Shown here: positions 1 to 5,062 of the stretch, piece by piece
Position numbering within the stretch: the first letter of the stretch is position 1
How the letters are laid out: each line of letters opens with the position of its first letter
DNA from: an uncultured Kroppenstedtia sp.
GTDB taxonomy: Bacteria; Bacillota; Bacilli; Thermoactinomycetales; DSM-45169
Assembly (NCBI GenBank): GCA_959600065.1
Contig: CAUGKZ010000164.1
Location: 1-5,084, forward strand
DNA: 5,084 nucleotides
Direction of reading: 5' to 3'
The notes under the pieces: generated by a model
What the model saw: only the letters and a program-made list of their open reading frames with translations
Told to the model about the DNA's origin: nothing
Database searches by the model: none
Translations under genes and position numbers: made by a program

Positions 1-36
1 TTCTCCCCGGGCGGTTTTGGGAAGGCCCGGGGAGAA
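1..36 (-). terminator. Candidate intrinsic terminator of the bceAB-like operon (U-tract outside window)
   Basis: Positions 1-12 (TTCTCCCCGGGC) and 25-36 (GCCCGGGGAGAA) are a perfect 12-bp inverted repeat around a 12-base loop. It starts 14 bases past the permease stop codon in the direction of transcription, where an operon terminator is expected. On the minus strand a U-tract would follow immediately beyond position 1, outside the window, so it cannot be confirmed. No gene in the window reads toward it from the other side. Confidence 0.7.
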
Positions 37-50
37 GGAATGATATTTAC

Positions 51-1985
51 TTACCATACTTTCAAATTCCGCAGGTAACTCCGTCGTGCGATGATGAAAT
101 AAACCAACTGCAGTACCAGGAAGGAACCGATAGTCCACGCGGAGGGGATCAGAATCGATTTCATCATCATCATATTTTGTAGGGCACCTAAGGCCACCGA
201 AGTGTGAATCACTGCCACCACAAAGGGGATGAAGAACAGGAGGGCGATCTGCACTGTGACACTTCTGTTCATTTCCTTTTCGGTCAACCCGATCCTGGAA
301 ATGGCGCGATAGTGTTGCCGGTCCCGGTCCTGATCGGTGTACAGGCGGAAATACAGGAAACTGCCCGCACAGATCAGGAACACCACCGCGACAAACAATC
401 CGACAAAGAGCGTCGCTCCCAGTCCCTGCTTCACTTCCGTAAAGGCGGCATCCCGGGCGGTGAAACCGGGCCAGCTCACATCGGGCATCTTCAGTTTCTC
501 TTTCAATGTTTCACCGATTTGATTTCCTTGAGGATGCGGGAAAGAAGCATCCCATTTCGGGACGGAATAACCGGCAAAGGTTCCGGACTCCACGTGAGGT
601 TCATCGGGCCCGGTTTCTTGCGCCGCTTTTTTGAGCTGTGCAAAGGCGGGGTCTGGAACCACAATTTCAACGGATCCACGGAACATGATCGGTTGATCGA
701 TTGAAGCCGCAACTTTGTAAGGCTTCTTCATCAGCTGGAGCTCCTGGCCGATCCGGTCATCGGCTTGGAATTGATCCGGTCTCGTATCGAAGGCCAACAC
801 CTCTCCCGGCTTTAAGGTCCGGGCAGGCTGCTTCACAATTTTGGCCAACCGATTATAGTCAGACAGCTTGATGGCGTTGACAAACTGCTCCATATTGTCA
901 GGGCCTAGATTTAAATACTCCGCTTTCCATTTTCGATACGAAACGTCCTCTTTTTTCAACTCCCCTTCAATGATATTTTGACCGGACTCGGGAGAAATTC
1001 CCTCGAATCCTTTCTCCTCCATTTTGTAACTGATGCTGAAGGGAGTTGTCTGGTTCATCGTTTGCATGATCTGATCGTAGAAATTGATCAATGTACCCGT
1101 TGCAGTGAATGAGACGGTAAACACGATGGTGACCAGAAAGAACATCCTGGCGTTGTCTTTCATGCGATAGGTCAGGTCGGAAAGCCACATTAACCGAGTT
1201 CCCCGCCAGTAGAAACCGCGGTTCTTTTTCAAGCGTCGGATCAGAAAAACACTCAGCTGGGTGTATAAGAAATAGGTGCCCACGATCACCAGACCGATGA
1301 CTGAAAACATGATTTCCTCACTCGTGAAAGTATCGCTGGTTAAGGCTAATCCATAGCCACCGATCAGGCACGCTGCAGCCAACAGAGACAACAGAATAGA
1401 GGGCTTCGGTTCCTTTTTCGGCTTTTGGCTGCCTTGCAACAACTCAATCACGCGTTGGTTTCGCACCATGAACACGGTGAACATCGAAATGACGAGAAAG
1501 AGGATCAAAAAGGAAACCAGGGTCAATAAGAGTCCCTTCACAGGGAAATAAAAAGACAACTCCTCGATCCCTAACACTCGGGCTCCAATCATCAGGAAAC
1601 CTTTGGAGAATAGGAGCCCCGCCAAGATCCCCGTCCCGATGGAAGCCAACCCGATGATCCAGTTTTCTAGAAAGACCATGCGGTTCAATTGACTGCGGGA
1701 CATCCCGAGCAAGGTGAGTACGCCGAACTCTTTTTTCCGCACTTTGAGAAAGGCACTCACCGAATACCAAACAAACAGAAAGGAGAAAACAAAGATGATC
1801 ACCTCAGCTGCGGTCATCCCTTGGACCACAGACTTCTTCAGTTCATTCTGGCTCATGTCCGGATGGAAGATGAACACGGCATAGACGAAGAAGATCATCA
1901 CCGCAAAGGCACTGCTCAAAAAATAGGCCGAGTAGGAGCGGAAATTACGCCGCACATTATTAAAGGCGAACTGACGAAAGGTCAT
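51..1985 (-). CDS. bceB: Bce-type (BceB-like) FtsX-family ABC transporter permease
   Basis: This 644-residue membrane protein should partner the ATPase encoded just upstream. The family senses and removes cell-wall-active peptide antibiotics such as bacitracin and signals to a BceS-type kinase. Hydrophobic segments lie near residues 18-40, 58-80, 105-130, 150-175, 197-216, 226-250, 279-302, 522-546, 576-600 and 612-634. That gives ten helices with a roughly 220-residue soluble domain between the seventh and eighth, the hallmark BceB topology and length. FtsX-like core features include RKKEFGVLTLLGMSR (83-97) after the second helix and a basic stretch entering the loop before the ninth. The ATG start is preceded by GGAGG (1994-1998) with 8-base spacing. 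This site lies inside the end of the ATPase gene, which overlaps the permease by 26 bp, so translation is probably coupled. A hairpin follows the stop. The family assignment is firm; the specific drug (bacitracin, nisin-like lantibiotic or other) cannot be read from sequence. Confidence 0.92.
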   Translation of the reverse strand: MTFRQFAFNNVRRNFRSYSAYFLSSAFAVMIFFVYAVFIFHPDMSQNELKKSVVQGMTAAEVIIFVFSFLFVWYSVSAFLKVRKKEFGVLTLLGMSRSQLNRMVFLENWIIGLASIGTGILAGLLFSKGFLMIGARVLGIEELSFYFPVKGLLLTLVSFLILFLVISMFTVFMVRNQRVIELLQGSQKPKKEPKPSILLSLLAAACLIGGYGLALTSDTFTSEEIMFSVIGLVIVGTYFLYTQLSVFLIRRLKKNRGFYWRGTRLMWLSDLTYRMKDNARMFFLVTIVFTVSFTATGTLINFYDQIMQTMNQTTPFSISYKMEEKGFEGISPESGQNIIEGELKKEDVSYRKWKAEYLNLGPDNMEQFVNAIKLSDYNRLAKIVKQPARTLKPGEVLAFDTRPDQFQADDRIGQELQLMKKPYKVAASIDQPIMFRGSVEIVVPDPAFAQLKKAAQETGPDEPHVESGTFAGYSVPKWDASFPHPQGNQIGETLKEKLKMPDVSWPGFTARDAAFTEVKQGLGATLFVGLFVAVVFLICAGSFLYFRLYTDQDRDRQHYRAISRIGLTEKEMNRSVTVQIALLFFIPFVVAVIHTSVALGALQNMMMMKSILIPSAWTIGSFLVLQLVYFIIARRSYLRNLKVW

Positions 1986-2730
1986 GGGAATTCCCTCCTA
2001 ACAAAGACAACACATCGATGATCTGTTGGAAAAACGTCTGCCGGTTTTCCCCGCGGTGAATTTCATTAAACAATTCCCCGTCCTTGATGAAGATCACTCG
2101 ATGACAATAACTGGCGGCCACTGGGTCGTGGGTCACCATCATCATGGTGGCTCCATCCTGTTCATTGATCGCCTCCATCGTTTCCATCACATTGCGGGAA
2201 GCTTTGGAGTCGAGGTTACCTGTCGGTTCATCCGCCAACAGCAGAGAAGGGGAGTGAATAATCGCCCGGGCAATCGCCGCCCGCTGTTTCTGTCCTCCGG
2301 AAATTTCATAAGTCCGCTTGTCGAGAATTTCAGTGATGCTCAACCGCTTGGCGACAGCTGCTAATTTTTGATCCATCTCGTTTAAATCTTTGCGATCCAG
2401 CGTCAGGGGCAGGACAATATTTTCTCCGACGGTCAAGGTGTCCAGTAGGTTGAAATCCTGAAAGACAAACCCCAACTGTCGGCGCCGAAAACGGGCCAAA
2501 TTGGACTTCTTCAGTTCATGGGGGTTTTTCCCTTGCAATTGGACTTCTCCCGATGTGGGTGTATCGATGGTGGAGATCAGGTTGAGCAGGGTGGTTTTCC
2601 CGCTACCCGAGGGACCCATGATTCCTACAAATTCTCCCTTTCCTATCCTAAAACTGATATCGGACAAAGCCCGATGGGAGACTTTATCGCCGTAGACTTT
2701 ACTGAGGTGATTCACATTCAACATATCCAT
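1960..2730 (-). CDS. bceA: Bce-type (BceA-like) ABC transporter ATP-binding protein
   Basis: This cytoplasmic ATPase of 256 residues powers the BceB-like permease. It has the full motif set: Walker A GPSGSGKT (39-46), Q-loop glutamine Q91 in VFQDFN, signature ISGGQ (143-147, a conservative change from LSGGQ), Walker B LLLADEP with D167 and E168, D-loop NLDS (172-175) and H-loop H201. The ADEPTGNLDS context is typical of the MacB/LolD/BceA branch. The start at 2728-2730 is preceded by AAGGAAGG (2743-2750), but the spacing is a long 12 bases. A tiny in-frame ATG-AAT-TAA lies between them, ending right at the start codon. The next Met is residue 3, so the uncertainty is small. The gene has its own upstream region after the terminator of the cytochrome gene, with a candidate Bce response-regulator box at 2823-2836. 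No kinase or regulator gene is adjacent in the window. Confidence 0.93.
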   Translation of the reverse strand: MDMLNVNHLSKVYGDKVSHRALSDISFRIGKGEFVGIMGPSGSGKTTLLNLISTIDTPTSGEVQLQGKNPHELKKSNLARFRRRQLGFVFQDFNLLDTLTVGENIVLPLTLDRKDLNEMDQKLAAVAKRLSITEILDKRTYEISGGQKQRAAIARAIIHSPSLLLADEPTGNLDSKASRNVMETMEAINEQDGATMMMVTHDPVAASYCHRVIFIKDGELFNEIHRGENRQTFFQQIIDVLSLLGGNSHDLSSVRL

Positions 2731-2822
2731 TTAATTCATTCACCTTCCTTGTAAGAGCTGTTCATGTTTCAAAGTTTAAAGGAACGCAAGATGAAGTTCT
2801 TTCGATTCATCTCTCATCTGTC

Positions 2823-2836
2823 TAACATTCTTGTCA
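2823..2836 (-). promoter_or_regulatory. Candidate BceR-type response-regulator binding box upstream of bceAB
   Basis: On the minus strand the bases read TGACA-AGAA-TGTTA, which fits the known Bce-type regulator motif TnACA-N4-TGTnA with a near-perfect inverted repeat. It lies about 93 bases upstream of the bceA-like start and just past the poly-U end of the cytochrome gene terminator, where an activator site for a separate promoter would sit. I could not pick a convincing -35/-10 pair between the box and the gene. TTTAAACT around 2773-2780 is only a weak -10 candidate. Confidence 0.55.
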
Positions 2837-2842
2837 TGTTCA

Positions 2843-2871
2843 TAAAAAAAACGACCCGCATTCGGGTCGTT
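2843..2871 (-). terminator. Intrinsic terminator of the cytochrome c gene
   Basis: A 9-bp perfect stem pairs 2850-2858 with 2863-2871 (minus strand AACGACCCG / CGGGTCGTT) around a 4-base loop and runs straight into eight U residues. It begins two bases after the cytochrome stop codon. This insulates the downstream ABC transporter operon from the cytochrome gene, so bceAB needs its own promoter. Confidence 0.93.
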
Positions 2872-2873
2872 CC

Positions 2874-3197
2874 CTATTTTTTCTCCACCAGCCATGCCGC
2901 CAACTTGGATCTTTGCTCCTCTGAGAGTTGTCTTTGCGCTGGCATTTGTCCCTTACCTTTTTGAATGATTCGTTCGATATCTTCCTTGGCAGCCCGCTGG
3001 CCGATTTCCTCCAGAGACGGTCCGGCGTTTCCCTCTAGGTTTTGCCCGTGGCAACTGGCACAATTATTCTTGTATAGGGTTTCCGGTGAGGCGTTTGCCG
3101 TGCTTTTTCCACCCTGTTGCCCCCCTTGGGGTCCGCAGGCCGCCAGGAGGAAAATCATCACTGTGGCCGCGATCCAGGCAATCCCCTTCTTCCGCAA
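2874..3197 (-). CDS. cccB: Cytochrome c551-like lipoprotein (CccB type)
   Basis: A 107-residue class I cytochrome c anchored to the outer face of the cytoplasmic membrane, where it should pass electrons between respiratory complexes. Residues 1-20 form a lipoprotein signal peptide (basic MRKK, hydrophobic core) ending in the lipobox LAAC, with C21 the lipidated residue. A Gly/Gln/Ser linker follows. The heme-binding motif is CASCH (46-50), with H50 the proximal ligand. M85 in GQMPA is the expected distal ligand. The C-terminal helix carries LSEEQRSKLAAWLVEKK. Size, lipobox and layout match Bacillus CccB. The start is TTG: an in-frame stop lies just upstream (3204-3206), the next Met (14) would remove the signal n-region, and AAGGAG sits 10 bases upstream. 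A strong terminator follows immediately, and the gene has a long, possibly structured leader region. Confidence 0.9.
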   Translation of the reverse strand: MRKKGIAWIAATVMIFLLAACGPQGGQQGGKSTANASPETLYKNNCASCHGQNLEGNAGPSLEEIGQRAAKEDIERIIQKGKGQMPAQRQLSEEQRSKLAAWLVEKK

Positions 3198-3213
3198 ACG
3201 ATGTCATCTCCTT
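3195..3213 (-). promoter_or_regulatory. Ribosome binding site and TTG start of the cytochrome gene
   Basis: On the minus strand AAGGAG (3208-3213) is followed after 10 bases by TTG (3195-3197), which opens directly into the MRKK signal peptide. A nearer ATG (3205-3207) is out of frame with the cytochrome and sits too close to the site. The TGA at 3204-3206 blocks any longer in-frame start. Confidence 0.8.
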
Positions 3214-3563
3214 CGCATTCCATACTCTTTCCACCAGAGCTGTTGATTAACCATAAAGCGGATGATGGGCACGAAACGATCCTTTCGCTCTCCCCATTGC
3301 CCCCCATCACAAAATATCGCTTGAGGGGACGGGGATGGTGGAACAGCTACGATCTTTTGCAAAGAACGCATAGCGAGACCCGGGAGCGGAAAGCGACCCT
3401 GGCAAGACTTGTGCCCTATGGGTGCAAAGGCTACCGTTCCACCCTCCCGACCTGATTTCCTACCTAAAATATGGCGAATCAACACGCCTGTCTTTCCATA
3501 TATTTTTTCACCTGACGCTTCCCATATACTTTTCCCCCGGGAAGTCCGGTTCACACGTAATCT
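3198..3563 (-). other. Gene-free stretch with palindromes, upstream of the cytochrome gene
   Basis: No convincing gene occurs here on either strand; the open frames that cross it encode low-complexity, Arg/Pro-rich peptides without recognisable features. It contains a large imperfect palindrome (3332-3448), a small hairpin CGAAA/TTTCG (3272-3276 with 3283-3287) and a G/C-run region (3291-3338) able to pair with itself. Two near-identical CTTYCCATATAYTTTT segments lie 26 bases apart (3492-3507 and 3518-3533). I found no strong sigma-A promoter for the cytochrome gene and no clear terminator for the preceding membrane-protein gene, so read-through is possible. Confidence 0.6.
3332..3448. repeat. 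Long imperfect palindrome, possible structured RNA
   Basis: The left arm GGGATGGTGGAAC (3332-3344) pairs with GTTCCACCCTCCC (3436-3448), giving 12 of 13 base pairs. Read on the plus strand, a second helix forms inside: 3354-3361 (CUUUUGCA) with 3423-3430 (UGCAAAGG), 8 pairs including one G-U. Further possible hairpins are 3382-3399 (GGG and GC pairs around GGAAA), 3401-3415 (GGCA/UGCC) and, as an alternative, 3411-3416 with 3420-3425. G-U pairs favour the plus strand weakly, but the genes around it are all minus, where it would be part of the cytochrome leader. I do not recognise a known RNA family. Confidence 0.45.
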
Positions 3564-3941
3564 TTACCGGGATCCCTTTCGGTGACGACGCGATCTACTC
3601 CCCAGCCCCGCCGGAGAATCCTTTTGAGGCTCCTCCGCGACTGCATCTGTCGGCTTGTCCACTGCATCCGTTGACTTATCCCTAACTCTGTCAGTGGGCT
3701 CCTCCTGGTTCTGCTCCCCTTCCTCTTCACTCCCTGTCTTCTCAGGCACCATTGGCTCCCGATCGACAGCCTGCTCATTTGGGGAAGGATGGTAGGGTTC
3801 TTTGAAAGCCTGTTCCAATTCATCCACTTCCCTGCTCCGCTTGCCGGCAACCATGAAAACCACCACAAAGAATAAGATCAGAATCACCGCCAAAACCGGC
3901 CAGACGAATACAGGGATCTTCTCCAACCATTCAGCAATCAT
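3564..3941 (-). CDS. Single-pass membrane protein of unknown function
   Basis: A 125-residue protein that I do not recognise. After a short N-terminus, residues 10-32 form one very hydrophobic helix, followed by GKRSR (33-37), which by the positive-inside rule puts the long C-terminal tail in the cytoplasm. The tail is hydrophilic and probably disordered. It has an acidic Glu/Gln stretch (68-82), two tandem 7-residue units DKSTDAV and DKPTDAV (88-101), and a basic end rich in Arg/Lys/His (115-125). No catalytic motif is visible. The ATG is well supported: GGAGG (3949-3953) lies 7 bases upstream within AAAGGAGGG. It follows the crotonase gene in the same direction after 112 bases containing two hairpins, so it may be a separate unit. 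The alternative frame over 3551-3868 has no ribosome site and a coding-unlike composition. The gene is likely real because of the ribosome site, helix and topology signal. Confidence 0.7.
   Translation of the reverse strand: MIAEWLEKIPVFVWPVLAVILILFFVVVFMVAGKRSREVDELEQAFKEPYHPSPNEQAVDREPMVPEKTGSEEEGEQNQEEPTDRVRDKSTDAVDKPTDAVAEEPQKDSPAGLGSRSRRHRKGSR
3639..3680 (-). repeat. Tandem 21-bp repeat within the membrane-protein gene
   Basis: Two adjacent 21-bp units (3639-3659 and 3660-3680) match at 16 of 21 bases and encode DKPTDAV and DKSTDAV in the cytoplasmic tail. Several of the differences are synonymous, so the duplication looks old and kept at the protein level. Confidence 0.75.
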
Positions 3942-3966
3942 AGATCACCCTCCTTTTTCATCAACT

Positions 3967-4023
3967 GAATTCTTGGATGTCAGCACTGTGAAAAGAATTC
4001 CGACGGACTCTCTGGCCCGTCGG
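3967..4023 (-). terminator. Tandem hairpins after the crotonase gene, possible weak terminator
   Basis: Reading the minus strand after the crotonase stop, CCGACGG (4017-4023) pairs with CCGTCGG (4000-4006) around a 10-base loop and leads into AATTCTTTTC, an imperfect U-tract. A second perfect 8-bp inverted repeat follows: GAATTCTT (3993-4000) with AAGAATTC (3967-3974), loop 18. The two stems share one base, so they can stack or compete. Termination at the first is plausible but the U-run is short; the second has no U-run. Confidence 0.45.
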
Positions 4024-4053
4024 TTCCGGAGCCTCATTTTTACGAAAGTGGTG

Positions 4054-4839
4054 TCAATTCCCACGGAATGAGGCTTCCCGTTTTTCAAGGAAGGCGTCCA
4101 TCCCTTCTAGACGATCCTCTGTGTTGAATACCACACCAAAATAGGATGCCTCCAAGCGAAGAGCCATCTTTAGATCTGCCTCCGCCCCTTGGTTGATCGC
4201 CTGCTTGATATAGCGCATCGCCACCGGTGCCTTTTGGGACAGATTTCCAGCCAGCCGGGTGGCTTCGGGTAAAAGCTGTTCAGGAGCTGTCACCTTTTGC
4301 GCAATCCCCAAACGCAGGGCTTCTTCCGCTGAGATCATCTCTCCCGTAAGAGCATAGTATTTGGCCGTGGACTTTCCGAGGAGACGGGTCAAACGTTGGG
4401 TTCCCCCATAGCCAGGGAGGACGCCCAAGTTGACTTCTGGTAGACCGAAGCGGGCTTTCTCCGAGGCCAATAGGATATCCCCACTGAGAGCCAATTCAAA
4501 GCCGCCCCCCAGGGCAAAGCCGTTGACAGCCATGATGACGGGAATCGGAAGCTCTTCGATCCGCGTGAAAAGGGCTTGCCCCCAGGCAGCCAACCGCTCC
4601 GCTTCTCCGGAAGACGGAACCTGGCGCAGTTCCTTGATATCCGCCCCCGCCACAAAGGCCTTTTCGCCTGCGCCGGTGATCACCAGCACTCGGATGTCAT
4701 CGGAGGTTTCCACGCAATCCAAAACCTGGGCCAATTCCTCCAAAGTCTCCCGGTTGAGAGCGTTCATCACTTTGGGCCGGTGAATGGTTAGCAAAGCCCA
4801 ACCCTTCTCTTGTTTAAAATGAATATTTTCCCATTCCAT
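4054..4839 (-). CDS. Enoyl-CoA hydratase / crotonase family protein
   Basis: A 261-residue cytoplasmic enzyme expected to add water across the double bond of 2-enoyl-CoA to give 3-hydroxyacyl-CoA, as in beta-oxidation or butanoyl-type pathways. Crotonase features are intact: NALN near 26-29, the first oxyanion-hole segment FVAGADI (62-68), the second NGFALGGG (106-113), and both catalytic glutamates, E115 in GGGFE and E135 in FGLPEV (equivalent to rat E144 and E164). PGYGGTQRL (142-150) and the C-terminal EGMDAFLEKR (245-254) are typical of true hydratases. Having both Glu argues against isomerase-only or other superfamily chemistry. The chosen ATG has GGAGGTGA (4848-4855), a full anti-Shine-Dalgarno match, 8 bases upstream. 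An ATG 14 codons earlier (4879-4881) lacks a site and would add a Cys-rich extension foreign to the family. The GTG at 4849-4851 lies inside the ribosome site. The chain-length preference is not readable. Confidence 0.92.
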   Translation of the reverse strand: MEWENIHFKQEKGWALLTIHRPKVMNALNRETLEELAQVLDCVETSDDIRVLVITGAGEKAFVAGADIKELRQVPSSGEAERLAAWGQALFTRIEELPIPVIMAVNGFALGGGFELALSGDILLASEKARFGLPEVNLGVLPGYGGTQRLTRLLGKSTAKYYALTGEMISAEEALRLGIAQKVTAPEQLLPEATRLAGNLSQKAPVAMRYIKQAINQGAEADLKMALRLEASYFGVVFNTEDRLEGMDAFLEKREASFRGN

Positions 4840-4916
4840 GACGGCACTCACCTCCGCGCAGTAATCTCCCCCGCAAAGCATAAATTGAGGGATAGACCTC
4901 TTACGCTCGGGCCATG

Positions 4917-4943
4917 CGAAAAAGGGTCCGTCCCCTTAATTCG
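4917..4943 (-). repeat. REP-like imperfect palindrome in the crotonase leader
   Basis: On the minus strand the core reads GAATTAAGGGGACGGACCC preceded by GTGTC. CGAA (4917-4920) pairs with TTCG (4940-4943), and AAGGG (4922-4926) with CCCTT (4933-4937), around a 6-base loop with a small internal mismatch. AATTAAGGGGACGG-type words are, from memory, widespread dispersed repeats linked to REP-associated tyrosine (Y1, IS200-like) transposases in Bacillota and other phyla. No such transposase is in this window. Because the minus-strand stem leads into UUU, it could also act as a weak attenuator. Confidence 0.5.
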
Positions 4944-4992
4944 ACACAAAAGAGATAACTCCTTTATTATTTCAGATGGAGGAGCTGTCGAA
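4940..4992. repeat. Nested inverted repeat around the candidate crotonase promoter
   Basis: TTCGACA (4940-4946) is the perfect reverse complement of TGTCGAA (4986-4992), with a 39-base interval. Inside it CTCCT (4959-4963) pairs with AGGAG (4980-4984). The left arm is also the edge of the REP-like element, so the right arm may be a degenerate partner in opposite orientation or half of an operator. Confidence 0.45.
4966..4974 (-). promoter_or_regulatory. Candidate extended -10 promoter for the crotonase gene
   Basis: On the minus strand TGA-AATAAT (4974 to 4966) matches the extended -10 pattern TGn-TATAAT at all but the first base. TCGACA (4991 to 4986) resembles a -35 hexamer at five of six bases, but the spacing of 14 is shorter than normal, so the call rests on the extended -10. 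Transcription would start near 4958, giving a roughly 120-base leader that contains the REP-like hairpin. Confidence 0.4.
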
Positions 4993-5010
4993 CTCTCGGG
5001 TGAACAGAAA

Positions 5011-5062
5011 GGTGAGGCGACCCGATCTCTTGCAAAAACACAAAGACGAATCCATCCTCACC
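5011..5062. repeat. 7-bp inverted repeat with hairpin-forming interior
   Basis: GGTGAGG (5011-5017) and CCTCACC (5056-5062) are perfectly complementary across 38 bases. Inside, CTCTTG and CAAAG can form a small helix with one bulged base. The interior word CGATCTCTTGCAAA resembles CGATCTTTTGCAAA in the 3332-3448 palindrome. No U-tract follows on either strand, so it does not look like a terminator. Confidence 0.35.

Noticed and set aside
204..704. Plus-strand open frames opposite the permease and other genes
   Set aside because: They are antisense to well-supported genes, have His/Arg/Pro-biased composition and show no ribosome sites or domains.
3330..3450. T-box leader (minus strand AGGGTGGAAC resembles the T-box core)
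   Set aside because: The core stops matching after AGGGTGGAAC, no specifier stem or terminator with U-tract is visible, and the downstream gene is a cytochrome, not an amino-acid or tRNA-synthetase gene.
3204..3554. Minus-strand open frame of 116 codons across the palindromic gap
   Set aside because: The peptide is Arg/Gly/Trp-rich with no domain, helix or signal, has no good ribosome site, and crosses the palindrome and the cytochrome ribosome site.
3551..3868. Minus-strand frame of 105 codons overlapping the membrane-protein gene
   Set aside because: It lies in another frame of a better-supported gene, lacks a ribosome site, and has Arg/Trp/Ser-heavy composition typical of a shadow frame.
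4840..4881. Longer start for the crotonase (14 extra residues)
   Set aside because: The upstream ATG has no usable ribosome site and adds a Cys-rich tail atypical of crotonases, while GGAGGTGA is placed for the internal ATG.
4981..5000. tRNA T-arm-like GTTCGA on the minus strand
   Set aside because: The flanking bases do not form the required 5-bp stem and no acceptor, D or anticodon arm is present.
4972..5055. Possible 27-codon minus-strand small ORF starting at 5055
   Set aside because: The same frame is open to the window edge, so the start is arbitrary. The peptide has no recognisable feature, and the stop overlaps the promoter candidate.
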